From Natronomonas sp. (GTDB lineage Archaea; Halobacteriota; Halobacteria; Halobacteriales; Haloarculaceae), in NCBI RefSeq assembly GCF_028274965.1, contig NZ_JAQCNO010000071.1, positions 1-64,000 on the forward strand: DNA of 64,000 nt, read 5' to 3'. The position numbers and the translations under genes were made by a program. Below, one piece after another: positions 16,901-25,992 of the stretch. The notes beneath the pieces are model-generated. The model had not been told where the DNA came from and ran no database searches. It saw only the letters and a list, made by a program, of their open reading frames with translations. Positions within the stretch are counted from its first letter, which is position 1, and every line of letters begins with the position of its first letter.

Positions 16901-18118
16901 CTATTCGCGGGCCTGTAGCCGGTCTTGGATCCGGCTCCGCAGGTCCTCGCGGAGTTCCTCGACCTCGATCTCCTCGAAGACGGGAACGTAGAAGCCCTCG
17001 ACGAGCATGTTCCGGGCCAACCGGTCGCTGAGACACCGGGAGGTCATGTAAAACATGTCCGTCTCCGAGACCTGCCCGACGGTCGCGCTGTGGGAGGCCT
17101 CGGTGTCGTGGTTGTTGATGATGAGCTTCGGCGAGGCGTCGGCCTCGCTCTCGTCGGACAGCATAAGCGTGTTCTCGCGCTGGTAGGAACTCGTGTTCCA
17201 GGCGTCGGCGCCGACGTGCTGGACGCCCTCGTACACCGACCGCGCGACGTCGTCGATGACCCCGCGCGTAACGAGGTCCGCGGTCGTGTGCTCGGCGTTG
17301 TGCCACACGCGGGCGTCGACGTCGAAGTGCTGGTCGTCGTGCCCGTAGAACGCGCCGACGATCTTCGACTCCGAGGAGTCGCCGTTGAGGTGACTCTCGA
17401 CGGAGGCCTTGCTCAACTGTGACCCGAGGTTGCACTCGATCCAGTTCGCGGAGGCGTAGGTGCCGACGTCGGCCTCGCGCAGCGAGTAGACGTACGTCGA
17501 CTCGTCGAGGTCCTGGAGGTTCCCGAACTGCACGTAGCTGTTCTCGCCGGCGGCGACCTCGGTGATGCCGCTGTAGTACCGGTTGCCGTCGATCTCCTCG
17601 CCGGTCTCCTGCCGTTCGAGGATCGTCACCGACGAGGACTTCTCGGCGACGACGAGGGTGTAGTTGAACAGCGACCGGGAGTTCATCGTCGTCCGGATCG
17701 TCACGTCCTCGGCGTCGACGCCCTCGGGGACGTAGACGACCGTCCCGGTGGTGAAAAGCGCCGTCGACAGCGCCGTCAGGTAGTTCGTTTCGGGGTCGAC
17801 GACGCTCCCGAAGTGCTCCTCGAGGAGTTCGCCGTGTTCGGCCACCGCCTCGGCGAACGGGAGGACGTCGATGCCCTCGGAGCCGATCTGGTCTTTCGTC
17901 TCGGCGGCCGCGAGCGGGTCGACGAGCCCCTCGTAGTCGAGTTCCTCGAGGTTCGTCCACGTCCGACCGGGCGTGCGGATCACGTCCGGGAACTCGAGTC
18001 CATCGAGCGCGTCGAGCGCCTCGAGACGGGTCTCCAACAGCCACTCGGGCTCGTCGAGCTCCTCGGAGATCTGTCGGACCGTCGCCTCGTCGATGGACGC
18101 GTGTACCTGCGTGGACAT
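16901..18118 (-). CDS. sufD: Fe-S cluster assembly protein SufD
   Basis: The 405-residue protein is a SufB/SufD-family beta-helix protein: LYNYTL-like segment SLFNYTLVVAEKSSSVTILE, and near the C-terminus LIINNHDTEASHSATVGQVS followed by DMFYMTSRCLSDRLARNMLV. SufD forms the SufBCD scaffold with SufB and the ATPase SufC. It is shorter than SufB and lies last in the operon, one base after the sufB stop. It lacks the Cys-rich segment of SufB. Haloarchaea rely on this SUF system for iron-sulfur cluster assembly. Confidence 0.92.
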   Translation of the reverse strand: MSTQVHASIDEATVRQISEELDEPEWLLETRLEALDALDGLEFPDVIRTPGRTWTNLEELDYEGLVDPLAAAETKDQIGSEGIDVLPFAEAVAEHGELLEEHFGSVVDPETNYLTALSTALFTTGTVVYVPEGVDAEDVTIRTTMNSRSLFNYTLVVAEKSSSVTILERQETGEEIDGNRYYSGITEVAAGENSYVQFGNLQDLDESTYVYSLREADVGTYASANWIECNLGSQLSKASVESHLNGDSSESKIVGAFYGHDDQHFDVDARVWHNAEHTTADLVTRGVIDDVARSVYEGVQHVGADAWNTSSYQRENTLMLSDESEADASPKLIINNHDTEASHSATVGQVSETDMFYMTSRCLSDRLARNMLVEGFYVPVFEEIEVEELREDLRSRIQDRLQARE

Positions 18119-18119
18119 G

Positions 18120-19544
18120 TTACCCGAGCGAGCCCTCCATCTCGAGTTCGATGAGCCGGTTGAGTTCGACCGCGTACTCGATCGGCAGCTCCTCGGTGAT
18201 CGGCTCGATGAACCCGGCGACGATCATCTGTTTCGCGTCGTCGTCGTCCAGCCCCCGCGACTGGAGGTAGAAGATGTCCTCGTCGCCGATCTTGCCGACC
18301 GTCGCCTCGTGGGCCACGTCGACCTTCGACTCCTCGATCTCCATGTACGGCATCGTATCGGAGGTCGAGTCGTTGTCGAACATCAGCGCGTCACACTCGA
18401 CGGCGGTCGAGGAGTCCTCGGCCCCGTCGGCGATGTGGATGAGCCCGCGGTAGTTCGTCCGGCCGCCGTCCTTCGAGATGGACTTCGACTCGACGGTGGA
18501 CTTCGTGTTCGGCGCGTTGTGATAGACCTTCGCGCCGGTGTCGATGTCTTGGCCCTCGCCGGCGAAGGCGATGGTGATGTGGTTGTCCGTCGCGCCGGGG
18601 CCCTTCAGGATCGTCGAGGGGTACAGCATCGTCGCCTTCGAGCCCATCGATCCCGAGACCCACTCCATGGTGGCGTCCTTCTCGGCGATCGCGCGCTTCG
18701 TGTTGAGGTTGTAGGTGTTCTTCGACCAGTTCTGGACGGTGGAGTACTGGACGTGAGCCCCCTCCTTGACGAACACCTCGACGCCGCCGGAGTGGAGGTT
18801 GAACGCGGAGTACTTCGGGGCCGAACAGCCCTCGATATAGTGGACCTCGGAGTTCTCCTCGGCGATGATGAGCGTGTGTTCGAACTGGCCCATCCCCTCG
18901 GAGTTCATCCGGAAGTACGCCTGAACGGGCATGTCGACCGTCGTGTCCTCGGGAACGTACACGAACGACCCGCCGGACCAGATCGCGCCGTGGAGCGCGG
19001 CGAACTTGTTGTCGGACGGGGGGACGGCCTTCGTCATGAAGTACTCCTTGAGGATCTCCTCGTGCTCCTGGACGGCCTTGTCCATGTCACAGAAGATGAC
19101 GCCTTTGTCCTCCCAGCGCTCCTGCATGTTCTGGTAGACGATCTCGGACTCGTACTGCGCGCCGACGCCCGAGAGGGCGTTCTTCTCGGCCTCCGGAATG
19201 CCGAGTTTGTCGAAGGTGTCCTGGATCTCCTCGGGGAGGTCCTCCCAGTTTTCGGCCCCGCCGCGGGTCTCGATGTCGGGGCGAATGTAGGGAACGATCT
19301 CGTTCAGGTCGACCTCGGAGAGGTCGGGCTGGCCGGGCCAGTCCGGCATCGGCATCTGCTGGAACTGCTCGAGCGCGCGGAGGCGCCGTTCGAGCATCCA
19401 CTCGGGTTCGTCCTTGTCCTCGGAGATGACTCGGATCGTCTCCTCCGTGAGGCCCTTTTCAGTCTGGAACGCGGAGGCCTCCTCCTTTTTGAATTCGAAT
19501 CTGGCTTCGGTGTCGGTCTCTTGGATGTGTTCTTCGGAACTCAT
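18120..19544 (-). CDS. sufB: Fe-S cluster assembly protein SufB
   Basis: The 474-residue product contains the conserved SufB sequence from RVISEDKDEPEWMLERRLRA through FVYVPEDTTVDMPVQAYFRM to IEESKVDVAHEATVGKIGDE and DIFYLQSRGLDDDDAKQMIV. SufB is the scaffold on which clusters are built. A cysteine at VECDALMF lies just before the final conserved block. The gene follows sufC by 51 bases and precedes sufD by one base, giving operon order sufC-sufB-sufD. Cysteine-desulfurase sufS and sufU are not in the window. Confidence 0.95.
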   Translation of the reverse strand: MSSEEHIQETDTEARFEFKKEEASAFQTEKGLTEETIRVISEDKDEPEWMLERRLRALEQFQQMPMPDWPGQPDLSEVDLNEIVPYIRPDIETRGGAENWEDLPEEIQDTFDKLGIPEAEKNALSGVGAQYESEIVYQNMQERWEDKGVIFCDMDKAVQEHEEILKEYFMTKAVPPSDNKFAALHGAIWSGGSFVYVPEDTTVDMPVQAYFRMNSEGMGQFEHTLIIAEENSEVHYIEGCSAPKYSAFNLHSGGVEVFVKEGAHVQYSTVQNWSKNTYNLNTKRAIAEKDATMEWVSGSMGSKATMLYPSTILKGPGATDNHITIAFAGEGQDIDTGAKVYHNAPNTKSTVESKSISKDGGRTNYRGLIHIADGAEDSSTAVECDALMFDNDSTSDTMPYMEIEESKVDVAHEATVGKIGDEDIFYLQSRGLDDDDAKQMIVAGFIEPITEELPIEYAVELNRLIELEMEGSLG

Positions 19545-19595
19545 TGTGTGTAGTTACGTTTGGATACGTATAGCGTTTCGTGTAATCGTCAGCGG

Positions 19596-20504
19596 TTACG
19601 CCGCCTCGTAGACTTCCTCGCGGACCCAGTCGTAGCCTTTGTCCTCAAGCTCCTCGGCGAGTTCCGCGCCGCCGCTTTTTGCGATCTTCCCGTCGAGCAT
19701 CACGTGGACGTGGTCGGGCTCGACGTAATCGAGGACCCGCTGGTAGTGGGTGATCTGGAGGATCCCGGTGCCCTGCTCGTCGCGGAGGGCGTTGATCCCG
19801 TTGGAGACGTCCTGGAGCCGGTCGATGTCGAGCCCGGAGTCGATCTCGTCGAGCACCGCGACCGACGGCTCGAGGATGGCGGCCTGCAGGACCTCGTTTT
19901 GCTTCTTTTCGCCGCCCGAGAACCCGGCGTTGAGATACCGCTGTGCGAAGGACTCGTCCATGTCGAGCAGCTCCATCTTCTCTTGGAGGACCTGCTGGAA
20001 CTCGGCGACGCCGACCTCACCCTCGTCGACGTTGCCCTCCATCGGCGAGGTGTCGTAGCCGGCGTCCTCCTCCTCTTCGTCTTCGGCGTCTTCGCCCTCG
20101 AAGAGCTCCTCGCGTTCCTCGAGCTTGGCGTTCAGCGCCGTCCGGAGGAAGTTGACCATCGTGACGCCCTCGATCTCGGCGGGGTACTGGAACCCGAGGA
20201 AGATGCCGAGCGCGGCGCGTTCGTTCGGCTCGAGTTCCTGGAGGTCCCACGTGAGCTGGTCGTCGTCGACGTCGACGCCCTCGAACTCGTCTTCGTCGAT
20301 GTGGAGAAGCACCTCGCCGCCCGTTACCTCGTACTCCGGGTGGCCGGCGATTACCTTTGCCGTCGTCGACTTCCCCGAGCCGTTCGGCCCCATCAGGGCG
20401 TGGATCTCCCCGGACTCGACCTCGAGGTTGACGCCGTGGAGGATCTCCTCGCCGCCCTCCGTTGCGACCGACGCGTGTAAGTCATTGATCTCTAACGTAG
20501 CCAT
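19596..20504 (-). CDS. sufC: Fe-S cluster assembly ATPase SufC
   Basis: This ABC-type ATPase of 302 residues has Walker A GPNGSGKST (about 39-47), the signature FSGGEKKQNE, Walker B VAVLDEIDSGLD and the switch His in ITHY. SufC powers the SufBCD scaffold. Between the Q-loop helix region and the signature there is an acidic insertion of roughly 35 residues (EGEDAEDEEEEDAGYDTSPM and neighbours) that makes it longer than bacterial SufC (about 250). It is the first gene of the operon. A weak TATA-like CCATTATG (complement of 20539-20546) may serve as its promoter. Confidence 0.95.
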   Translation of the reverse strand: MATLEINDLHASVATEGGEEILHGVNLEVESGEIHALMGPNGSGKSTTAKVIAGHPEYEVTGGEVLLHIDEDEFEGVDVDDDQLTWDLQELEPNERAALGIFLGFQYPAEIEGVTMVNFLRTALNAKLEEREELFEGEDAEDEEEEDAGYDTSPMEGNVDEGEVGVAEFQQVLQEKMELLDMDESFAQRYLNAGFSGGEKKQNEVLQAAILEPSVAVLDEIDSGLDIDRLQDVSNGINALRDEQGTGILQITHYQRVLDYVEPDHVHVMLDGKIAKSGGAELAEELEDKGYDWVREEVYEAA

Positions 20505-20579
20505 TATATCGTCTACAGCAGTATACCACCGTGACGAACATAATGGTTTCGGGTTCAGCGTTACTTAGCTTCGTAAAGT

Positions 20580-20595
20580 GAAAAAATATTTTTTC
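20580..20595. promoter_or_regulatory. AT palindrome between polB and sufC
   Basis: GAAAAAATATTTTTTC is a perfect 16-bp palindrome in an otherwise GC-rich region, 75 bases upstream of sufC and 32 bases past the polB stop. On the minus strand its T-run fits an archaeal oligo-T terminator for polB. It could also be an operator or an upstream promoter element for the SUF operon. Confidence 0.45.
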
Positions 20596-20627
20596 GTGGG
20601 TGAAGACACCACGCCCCACGGACGGCC

Positions 20628-23600
20628 TCAGACGAAGTTTCCGAGCCCCGTCTGTTCCTGCCCGCTTTCGACCTCCTGCCAGGAGATGTCGAGCGCCTCG
20701 AGGATGCGGGCGATCGGCCCCTTCAGCGTCTTGTCGAGCATCTTCTCGTAGTCGACCTCGAAGGCGTCGGGGACCTGGTCGTCGAACTCGAAGCAGACGA
20801 CGTCCGGATCGCGCTTGAACTCGCCGTACAGCGGGTCCCGGGAGGGATCGAGGTCCCGTTCGGCCTCGAGTTCCCTGAAGAAGGCGGGGTGGACCTTCTT
20901 CAGGTAGAGCCGCTTCGGCTTCGATCCGCTGGAGAAGTTCGTCCCCAACAGCAGGTTCGCGTACTTCGCCCCCCGGACCTGGGCGGTGTCGGTGTCGTAG
21001 TTGTCGAGTTTCTTCCCGATGCCGCCGGGGATGCCGATCTCGTCGTAGCTCACGTCGCCGCGTTTGACCCGCTGGATCACGCCGTGTACGTACTCCTTGA
21101 TCTCCTCGGGGTCGGTTCCGGTGACGATCATCTCCAGTACCTCCTTTTGTACCTCCTTGGTGATCGGCGCGATGTCCGAGCGCTTGTACTCAAAGCCCGT
21201 GATGTCGATGTCGTCGACGTCCTTGCCCTCCTTCCAGATGATGTTGCCGGCGTAGCGCTTCTTCTTGCCGGCCTGGAAGAACCGCCGGTAGAGCTTCTCG
21301 AACTCGATCTGAAACCGGTGCGTCTCGGCGTTCAGCCGCTCGGCGAAGGCGTCGTAGGCGTCGTTGATGTGGTCCTCGATCTCGAAGGACTGCGCGATGG
21401 CCTCCTCTTTGTCGACCCCCCGTCCAAGCTCCAGCATGACCGAGTCGGTGTCCCCGTACGTGACCTCCTTGTCGAGTTCGCCCGCGGCCGACTCGGTGAA
21501 CTCGATGACCTCCCGGCCGGTCGCGGTCACGGCCGACCCCATCTCCTTGTCGTAGAGGCGGAACCGGTCCCATCCCAAAACGCCGTATAAGGACTGACCG
21601 ACGAACTGAAACTTCCCGTTTCGGCCGGCCAACAGCGTATGGTTGTCGGCCACAGTGACACAGTAGACGCCGTCGTCCGCGTTCGTCCGTTCGGCGCTCC
21701 GGTGCATTCGAAGGGTGTTCTTCGCGTTTGTCGTGACGTAGATTCGGTACGTATCCGCGTTTTCACCGTAGCTCGCTGTCAGTCCGAGGTGCGCACAGAG
21801 CCGTAACACGTCGTCTCGAAGCCGTTCGCTCGTGGTACTGTAGCGCCACGAGTTCGGCTGTCGATCCCCGTCTCCGTCGATGAGCGTCTCCAAGAACGCC
21901 TCTCTCTGTGATCGAGAGGCCTCGAAGACCAACTCCGGGATCCGTTTGTTTTCGCTACCGTCGCCGCCGAAATCTTCGAGGAGGTCGCCGAGAAGCGCGG
22001 AGGTGAACTGGTGGCACCGGTCGTCGGTGTAGTGGTCGAAGCCCATCCGATCGAGGAGCGCTCCGATCGAGCCGTGCGTGTCGCCGCCGTCGGCCGCGAG
22101 GACTTTCTGTGCTATTTTGACGGTTGTGGAAGAGCCGCTCAGTTTCCCGTCGAACTCCGTTTCGGCCGACGTGTACACGCTCCCCTCGGTGATGTACCAG
22201 GCCAACAGTTCGAGGAAATCGTCCCCGTCGTACGTCCGGGGGATCCACTTCCGGCCGGACTCGCTGTGGACGTAGCTCCGCTCGCAGACCGACTCGATGT
22301 ACTCGCGGTGCCTCTCGAACTCCTCGGCGGTGAACACGTAGCCCGTCTGACCGAGGTCGTTCTTGCGGACTCGCCGCGGCGTCCAGCCGAGTTCGGTCGT
22401 GAACGTCCGGCCGTGTACCTCCGGGCGAACCCATACCTCGTAGTCACCGTCGACGAGTTCCGTTAGATCGATCTGTTCGAGTTCGGTACCGGTCGGTCCG
22501 TCCCAGTCGTGCGGCAGTTCGTAGTTCGTCGCCCGGTCGAGTTCGCCGGCCTCGACGAACCGGTACTCGTCTTCCGTTGTTCCGTTCGTCTCGTTTTTCC
22601 GGACGATCATCCGGTGGTTCGGGGTCACGCTGAAGTCGATCTTGCTCGTCTCGATGTCGACTAGCTCGCCGCGGTAGTCCGGGTACTCGTGCGTCTCGAC
22701 GACGGGTTTGGTCTCCATCTCCATCGTCTCCGGGTCTAACGAATAGACTTCGTCGCCGATACCGAGATCGCGGATGTTTCGGATCCCGGACGGCGTGAGG
22801 ACGTCCGTGTCCGGGGTGAAACAGTTCATGATCACCTTAACCGCCGACTGCTGTCGGTCGAACGTCTCGTAGACGTCCGTCCCGGGGTCGTGGTCGTTCC
22901 GGAGCGATTTCTTTCGTTCGCGCTCCTCGAGCAGCTCGTCGACCATCTTCCGGATCATGCCGTCGGGCTCCTTCCGGAAGTGCGTCCCGTTCGGCGCGAC
23001 GTACGTCTCGCCGTCGTAGGCGTCGGGATCGACCTTCGTCTCCGGCGACGCGTTGATCGTTACCATGCACATCGGGTAGAGAGATTGGCCGACCCACTGA
23101 AGATTCCCGTTCCGCCCTGCGAGCACGACGTGATTGTCTTTCGCGGTGAGACAATGAACCTGCCCGTCGTGGGTTTTTACCGTCGCGTTTGCCTTCTTCA
23201 TCGAACCCTGTTTACCGATGGAGACGTACCACGTCCCGTCCGGTTGTTTCGAAACAGTCGGTTTCTCCCCACACTGTACTGCGAGGCGAACGATGTCCCG
23301 TTTTAGTTGGTCGCTCTTGGTCCAGAATTTCCGGAGGCCGCTATCAGTACGGCTCCCGTCGCCGTCGATCAGCGTCTCTAACAGCACTCGTAGATGACTC
23401 GCATCGAGTTCGAACACCCACTCGGGGAGGTGTTTCTCGTCGTATCCGTCTCCGCAGTTATCGAGGAACCAATCATAGAGGGGACGGTTCGAAACGTTGA
23501 ACCGGTCATCGCCGACGTTATACCTCAATCCCATCCGTTCTAAGAGCGCGCGGATCGCAGCTTGCCCGTTTTCGTCCTGCTGGTGGAGCACGATCCCCGG

Positions 23601-25865
23601 TGACTCACGAATGAAGCTCCCCTCCGTGACGAACCAGCCCATCAGTTCGAGCCAATCGTCCATACCGAACGCCAGCGGCATCTCGGTGTGGCCCCGATCG
23701 TATTTCAGAAAGACCTGATCGGCATGCTGTTCGATACTGTCGCGGTGCTTCCGGTAGACGTCGACCGGGATCAGATACTTACCGGTCTTCGCTTCGGTCG
23801 CAGCCAGTCGTGAGGTACCGTTTGCCCGGTCTAACTCAGATTCGACACTAGTGGGCATCGCGGCCCGGAAGCCGGTGAGTCCCTCGTGTGCGTAGACGAC
23901 AACGCGGCAGTCGTCGATCCTCTCGACGAGTTGGAACTGCTCGCGGGTTGCGCCCGACATCGGTTCGTGATTCGGGAACGCGAACCGCTCTGCGTCAGGG
24001 ATGTCTCGGTATTCATCGAACCCGTAATCGGATGGCTCGAGCCCATCCCATCCTCGTGTCTTCGAGAGCAGGAATCGGTGGTTTTCTGTCACCTTGAAAT
24101 CATGTGTGTTCCCTTCGATATGATGTAGTTCCCCGTACTGATTCTCGTACGATTGGGTGTCGACAACCGGTTTTATCTCGCATTCGAAGGTCTCCGGATC
24201 GAGCGTGTACACCGGGTCGCCGGTCTCGATCTCCTCGATGTTCCGCACCCCATCCGGCGTCGCCACGTCGGTATCGCCGCTGAAACACTTCAGATCGAGC
24301 ACTGAGACCATCTCCTTGACGCCGGAGATCGGCTCGAAGACGGCCCCGCCCTCGTACTCCTCGCTTTCCTGTTGGCCCTTCGAGGGGAGCGCGAACTCGC
24401 CGTGGATCTCGTGGAGGACGTACATGTCGACCGCATCGCCGGGCGTCGTCGCGTCCTCCAGTTTGCACCCGACGAAGGAGGCGACCTCCTCCCAGAAGGG
24501 GATGATCTCCTGTTTGCGATCCAGCTCCACGCACAACTCGACGTCGCGGAGGTTGTACTCGATGAGCCGCTCGGGGTCGTCCTCCCAGAGGTCGCCGATG
24601 TCGCCGGGGTAGCGCTCCTTTCCGACCCCCAACTCGGTCTCGCCGACGGCATCGAGCCGGTAGGAATCGAGCTCCGAGAACTGCGTCCGCTGGTACGCAT
24701 AGAGGAGATCGAAGACGACCCGTCCCTTGATGTTCGGGCCGCCCCACCCGGAGTCCCAGACCTCGTTCACCCGGGAGAGCCGATCGGAGTCGAGGCCGTC
24801 GTCGCGCCCCGAGAGGCGGCCGATCCGGTCGATGAGGTAGGGCGCGTCGAAGTCGTCGAAGTTCCAGCCGGTCAGCACGTCCGGGTCGGTCGTTTCGACG
24901 TACTCGACGTAGTCGACGAGCATCGCGGCCTCGTCCCCGAAGGTCCGGATGTCGGCCTCAAGGGGGCCCTCGCCGATCGGATCGTACCCCTCGACGACGT
25001 CGGGGCCAGGGACGCCCTCGGGGGATTCGTACAGCCAGACGACGTACTCGTCGCGGTAGGAGTCGTGGCTCGTCAGACAGACGATCGTCTCCTCGCCGTC
25101 CTCGGGGAAGCCGTGGCGGTCGTCGACCTCGATGTCGAGGGTGTGGACGCGGCTCTCGGCCTCCACGTCGACGGGTTCGATCTCGGCGTGGTGGACCTTC
25201 AGGCTCCCGTCCTCGCGGCGCCGTTCGGGGACCCGGATCCCGCTCGTGACGTCCTTGTCGATGAGCAGCCGGTTCGGAAAGAGGATGTCGGCCTCGTAGT
25301 GCTCGAAGCGATCGCGGAGGTTGCCGACGTCGCGGGGCGTCTGCCCGAACACCTTGAGGAGTCGTTCGCCGCGGATCGACTCGTAGACGACGAGTTCGTC
25401 GGCCGCGCGATCGTCGGCCCCGTCTCCGGCGTCACTCGCCCGGTCCCCGTGCGTCTCGAGTCCGGTCAGGCGGTCGTGTTCCAGGCGCGAATCCACCACG
25501 TCGGCCGCGGTGAGCGGATCGGCGGCGTCGGCGGCGAGATCGACGTCGTCGACGGGCGTATAGAAGTACGGCCGGAAGGCGTGGACGCGGACGTGGACGC
25601 GCTCGTCGTCGCCGTCGGCGTTCGGCGTCCGCCCGAAGACGTGAACGACGGGGTGCTCGTCGTCGCCGCTGCCCTCGACGGTGTAGTCGACCTGCGTGAC
25701 CGCGCACTCGACGTGTCCCTCGGCGTCGGGGTAGCGCCGATCGGAAACGTCAACGACCGTCGCGTCGTCGTCATCGGCGCCGGCGACCGCGGCGGCCTCG
25801 GCCGCCGGCCGCTCGTCGCCGGTTCCGTCCGCGGCACCGAACTCCCCGAGCGTTCCCTGCTCCAT
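20628..25865 (-). CDS. polB: Family B DNA polymerase I with two inteins
   Basis: The 1745-residue precursor is the family B replicative polymerase. The start MEQGTLGEFG is chosen over a Met 11 codons upstream because haloarchaeal PolB proteins begin this way. Exonuclease motifs are HTLDIEVDD, GWNFDDFDAPYL and YNLRDVEL. Polymerase motif A (DLK/SLYP) and motif B (KVIMN/SLYG) are each interrupted by an intein; motif C is YGDTDS, uninterrupted. The AGKKKRYAG motif and a C-terminal QTGLGNF (PIP-like, for PCNA binding) follow. Without the inteins the mature enzyme would be about 934 residues, normal for the family. Splicing of both inteins is required for a working polymerase. Confidence 0.96.
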   Translation of the reverse strand: MEQGTLGEFGAADGTGDERPAAEAAAVAGADDDDATVVDVSDRRYPDAEGHVECAVTQVDYTVEGSGDDEHPVVHVFGRTPNADGDDERVHVRVHAFRPYFYTPVDDVDLAADAADPLTAADVVDSRLEHDRLTGLETHGDRASDAGDGADDRAADELVVYESIRGERLLKVFGQTPRDVGNLRDRFEHYEADILFPNRLLIDKDVTSGIRVPERRREDGSLKVHHAEIEPVDVEAESRVHTLDIEVDDRHGFPEDGEETIVCLTSHDSYRDEYVVWLYESPEGVPGPDVVEGYDPIGEGPLEADIRTFGDEAAMLVDYVEYVETTDPDVLTGWNFDDFDAPYLIDRIGRLSGRDDGLDSDRLSRVNEVWDSGWGGPNIKGRVVFDLLYAYQRTQFSELDSYRLDAVGETELGVGKERYPGDIGDLWEDDPERLIEYNLRDVELCVELDRKQEIIPFWEEVASFVGCKLEDATTPGDAVDMYVLHEIHGEFALPSKGQQESEEYEGGAVFEPISGVKEMVSVLDLKCFSGDTDVATPDGVRNIEEIETGDPVYTLDPETFECEIKPVVDTQSYENQYGELHHIEGNTHDFKVTENHRFLLSKTRGWDGLEPSDYGFDEYRDIPDAERFAFPNHEPMSGATREQFQLVERIDDCRVVVYAHEGLTGFRAAMPTSVESELDRANGTSRLAATEAKTGKYLIPVDVYRKHRDSIEQHADQVFLKYDRGHTEMPLAFGMDDWLELMGWFVTEGSFIRESPGIVLHQQDENGQAAIRALLERMGLRYNVGDDRFNVSNRPLYDWFLDNCGDGYDEKHLPEWVFELDASHLRVLLETLIDGDGSRTDSGLRKFWTKSDQLKRDIVRLAVQCGEKPTVSKQPDGTWYVSIGKQGSMKKANATVKTHDGQVHCLTAKDNHVVLAGRNGNLQWVGQSLYPMCMVTINASPETKVDPDAYDGETYVAPNGTHFRKEPDGMIRKMVDELLEERERKKSLRNDHDPGTDVYETFDRQQSAVKVIMNCFTPDTDVLTPSGIRNIRDLGIGDEVYSLDPETMEMETKPVVETHEYPDYRGELVDIETSKIDFSVTPNHRMIVRKNETNGTTEDEYRFVEAGELDRATNYELPHDWDGPTGTELEQIDLTELVDGDYEVWVRPEVHGRTFTTELGWTPRRVRKNDLGQTGYVFTAEEFERHREYIESVCERSYVHSESGRKWIPRTYDGDDFLELLAWYITEGSVYTSAETEFDGKLSGSSTTVKIAQKVLAADGGDTHGSIGALLDRMGFDHYTDDRCHQFTSALLGDLLEDFGGDGSENKRIPELVFEASRSQREAFLETLIDGDGDRQPNSWRYSTTSERLRDDVLRLCAHLGLTASYGENADTYRIYVTTNAKNTLRMHRSAERTNADDGVYCVTVADNHTLLAGRNGKFQFVGQSLYGVLGWDRFRLYDKEMGSAVTATGREVIEFTESAAGELDKEVTYGDTDSVMLELGRGVDKEEAIAQSFEIEDHINDAYDAFAERLNAETHRFQIEFEKLYRRFFQAGKKKRYAGNIIWKEGKDVDDIDITGFEYKRSDIAPITKEVQKEVLEMIVTGTDPEEIKEYVHGVIQRVKRGDVSYDEIGIPGGIGKKLDNYDTDTAQVRGAKYANLLLGTNFSSGSKPKRLYLKKVHPAFFRELEAERDLDPSRDPLYGEFKRDPDVVCFEFDDQVPDAFEVDYEKMLDKTLKGPIARILEALDISWQEVESGQEQTGLGNFV
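21594..22823 (-). mobile_element. Intein 2 of PolB (motif B site), 410 aa
   Basis: The extein AVKVIMN is joined to SLYGVLGW across 410 residues. The insert starts CFTPDTDVLTPSGIRNIRDL, has block B SKIDFSVTPNHRMIV and the endonuclease motifs LELLAWYITEGSVY and FLETLIDGDGD. It ends GRNGKFQFVGQ before Ser, again with Gly-Gln. Start, block B and end are clearly similar to intein 1, so the two are homologous. Only 87 extein residues separate them. The insertion point is the classical pol-b site. Confidence 0.95.
23085..24287 (-). mobile_element. Intein 1 of PolB (motif A site), 401 aa
   Basis: The extein VSVLDLK continues as SLYPMCMV after a 401-residue insertion. The insert begins CFSGDTDVATPDGVRNIEEI (splicing block A with Cys1), has block B NTHDFKVTENHRFLL, and two LAGLIDADG-type endonuclease motifs, LELMGWFVTEGSF and LLETLIDGDGS. 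It ends GRNGNLQWVGQ before the +1 Ser, so the last residue is Gln and the penultimate is Gly. The central DNA is visibly richer in A and T than the flanking extein. The endonuclease looks intact, so homing may still be possible. Confidence 0.95.
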
Positions 25866-25949
25866 GGCGCGACGGTTGGCGCTCGCGGGTAAAAACACCG
25901 GCGTTCGGCGCCGGAGGCCGGCGGCGTATCGCCGCTCGATACCGTGGGG

Positions 25950-25966
25950 AGCGTTTTAAATAAGCC
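25950..25966 (+). promoter_or_regulatory. Promoter of the 63-aa gene
   Basis: GCGTTTTAAATAAGCCC contains a strong archaeal TATA element, TTTTAAATA, about 35 bases before the ATG at 25993. It is the only AT-rich patch between polB and this gene. Confidence 0.55.
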
Positions 25967-25992
25967 CACCGTACCCAAGGACAACGAGTACC

